Positions 6,401-6,760 of a DNA stretch of 6,760 nucleotides are shown piece after piece; within the stretch, counting starts at the first letter, position 1, and the number at the start of each line of letters is the position of its first letter. The DNA is taken from the NCBI GenBank assembly GCA_023228325.1, contig JALOBK010000017.1, forward strand, positions 1-6,760. The letters run 5' to 3'. The position numbers and the translations under genes were made by a program. The notes under the pieces were generated by a model. The model was not told the DNA's origin and made no database searches. It was given only the letters and a program-made list of their open reading frames with translations. The stretch is from a bacterium. Its GTDB lineage: Bacteria > Auribacterota > UBA6266.

Positions 6401-6721
6401 TTGTTTTATGCTATCATATAAATCTGGATAATTTGTTTTTATAATGCTTCTTAATATTTCGCTTTTGGAAATTAACCATTCTGGATTTTTGGATTGTTGT
6501 TTATTTGATTGTCCAAACAGTGATTTATAATTGTTAAATTTTTCAAGAGTTTGTATGATTGATGGACATATATAGAATACAGATCTATCTCCGTATTCCT
6601 TTTTAATTTCTGATGATTGATTAATAAATTTGTTAAATATTCCATATGATTTTCCACATCCCTCATTCCCTCGAAGGATATTAAAGGTTGAATGTTTTTC
6701 ATTCTTGTTAATTAAAAACAT
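3455..6721 (-). CDS. Large P-loop NTPase with diverged superfamily 2 helicase motifs
   Basis: This 1088-residue protein is a predicted ATP-dependent nucleic-acid motor. Motifs in order: Walker A GNEGCGKS at 18-25, directly at the N-terminus; a following strand VFYICPS (48-54) in the motif Ia position; Walker B SVLIFDEF at 367-374; a T-T-E strand TFILTTE at 510-516 in the motif III position; SILVIANN at 583-590, starting the second RecA-like domain; TSIKGSN at 599-605, motif V-like; and AINQTLGRFFGERG at 675-688, motif VI-like, with Q678, R682 and R687. Between motifs I and II lie about 340 residues, an unusually long gap. A Lys/Glu/Leu-rich probable coiled coil spans about 398-450. Residues 700-1088 are helical-looking and unrecognised. 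The ATG start is supported by AAGGAG at 6735-6730, eight bases upstream. There is no signal peptide or membrane helix. In the 39 bases upstream the minus strand could hold the end of another gene (in-frame TGA at 6740-6738). Its link to the ligase genes is unknown. Confidence 0.93.
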   Translation of the reverse strand: MFLINKNEKHSTFNILRGNEGCGKSYGIFNKFINQSSEIKKEYGDRSVFYICPSIIQTLEKFNNYKSLFGQSNKQQSKNPEWLISKSEILRSIIKTNYPDLYDSIKQGINGEHHQFIYDGFLVSDNLLLNKQSIRFEHKLEKEKELIKYQWKNSSQKRNITNPLAGNYMITTRMLYTHLNEIIKSFEKYKNINGIGLVMIETAHKTNPVAYNQYMDLKIFKNIKRFLKNDLKLPWMFTDPILNKIESDGSVIDPNYSSIANNINESYYESTKPILIDNIHIDKFEVFPGNGNYTNHDNFKIKILFLSKVVLNSLHKLMTETTKRYNNIFSENISDNTNNIFFVDQSNFLHYFKQLNEKSLKKWTDNSVLIFDEFPLLNSPFLTIEELNSASAVYGSKYDNMESILNKIKEMRKLLVQSNNDEEKMNLRKQLNMLKIKLKRKYNKNIEETIKYLDDPELIMNKDMFKNSSFDIVNPAYFQDKNFKAGELLFIPKSEKKNFFNIFYENNIKTFILTTEIIPIEYLTNNFENVNIEDRTSKILNKEETAIAYVFNSEKEYNDILPISKNQDTIREFIKKIKKDSDSILVIANNKFEGDITSTSIKGSNIFIERDKNDDPIKEVHYFISPDNPKALAKTFLKVHGNDIKNEDSVCAQLDLNDELKTKYFNMSVNKLTDAINQTLGRFFGERGKILKEKPKVFIYAYDDISGVSLAAMKNSRYNIEFKSYNENENIKNSNNKIDPPKNKEEDIFINRSNIKNIGDTIYNMTSNIFKLNDNEKEFLMKKINKKIFKDSWKFGFNNIVVNSLNTYTKTLNKLIGVIKECNFNLYEEIILDHKNQLEIVNTNFINLKDKENFILTYRKFSKYFQSIIDPKNKDLDIECILDNLYLCIYIFSIETMKTCLLKHIDNKLISNHRYELLKPTIIENKKLENYSKIILSVYNSIRDQEYCININGNISYCLMEEFSERYFHEFKSILDKECDKQKIDKDSVLNKLKDKLNNNYQKLINYYGCRIKVEEAIGISLNKICKLKEEYFEFGTTLFKLKNHVLESISDSVKEILIFDREYTKDDYIPNNIVFNWNNKSYSKILI

Positions 6722-6760
6722 AATTTAGGCTCCTTATTCAAAAATCGTTTTTTACATATT

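Noticed and set aside
6472..6702. Minus-strand open frame of 76 codons
   Set aside because: It is in another frame inside the start of the helicase-like gene, whose Walker A motif and ribosome binding site fix the true frame.

Overview
The window is AT-rich, at roughly a quarter G+C outside a few islands. It has the look of a tailed-phage genome or a related mobile element from a bacterium with a canonical anti-Shine-Dalgarno sequence. All convincing genes lie on the minus strand, each has a strong AGGAGG-type ribosome binding site, and GTG and TTG starts are used beside ATG. No hallmark structural phage gene is present. The phage assignment rests on the phiEco32-type amidoligase, the composition and the unfamiliar neighbouring proteins, so it is an inference.

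Layout in the direction of minus-strand transcription (right to left): (1) 6721-3455, a 1088-residue P-loop NTPase with diverged superfamily 2 helicase motifs; (2) 3454-3000, a gene-free stretch with a strong hairpin, a candidate promoter, and a compact island of about 46% G+C just before the next gene that looks like a transcription attenuator or riboswitch; (3) 2999-2187, a phiEco32-like COOH-NH2 ligase (glutamine-synthetase-like amidoligase) with a GTG start; (4) 2186-1548, about 640 bases without a large gene, packed with hairpins and repeated palindromes, ending at one side in a terminator-like hairpin plus T7 on the plus strand and at the other in an 11-bp GC-rich hairpin; (5) 1547-798, an ATP-grasp ligase with a TTG start; (6) 820-143, an unrecognised 225-residue protein overlapping the ATP-grasp gene by 23 bases; (7) 88-1, the first 29 codons of a further gene, in DNA of higher G+C.

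The COOH-NH2 ligase and the ATP-grasp protein are two different ATP-dependent amide-bond-forming enzymes. Their pairing in phages is known and is thought to build or attach a small peptide or amine tag. The overlapping 225-residue protein is probably made together with the ATP-grasp enzyme. What stands out here is the RNA-level architecture. The ligase gene is preceded by a terminator hairpin whose 5' arm and loop are both complementary to upstream leader segments. A large structured region separates the two ligase genes and may encode a non-coding RNA. Neither RNA element could be matched from memory to a known class. Their structures were read by eye and not computed.
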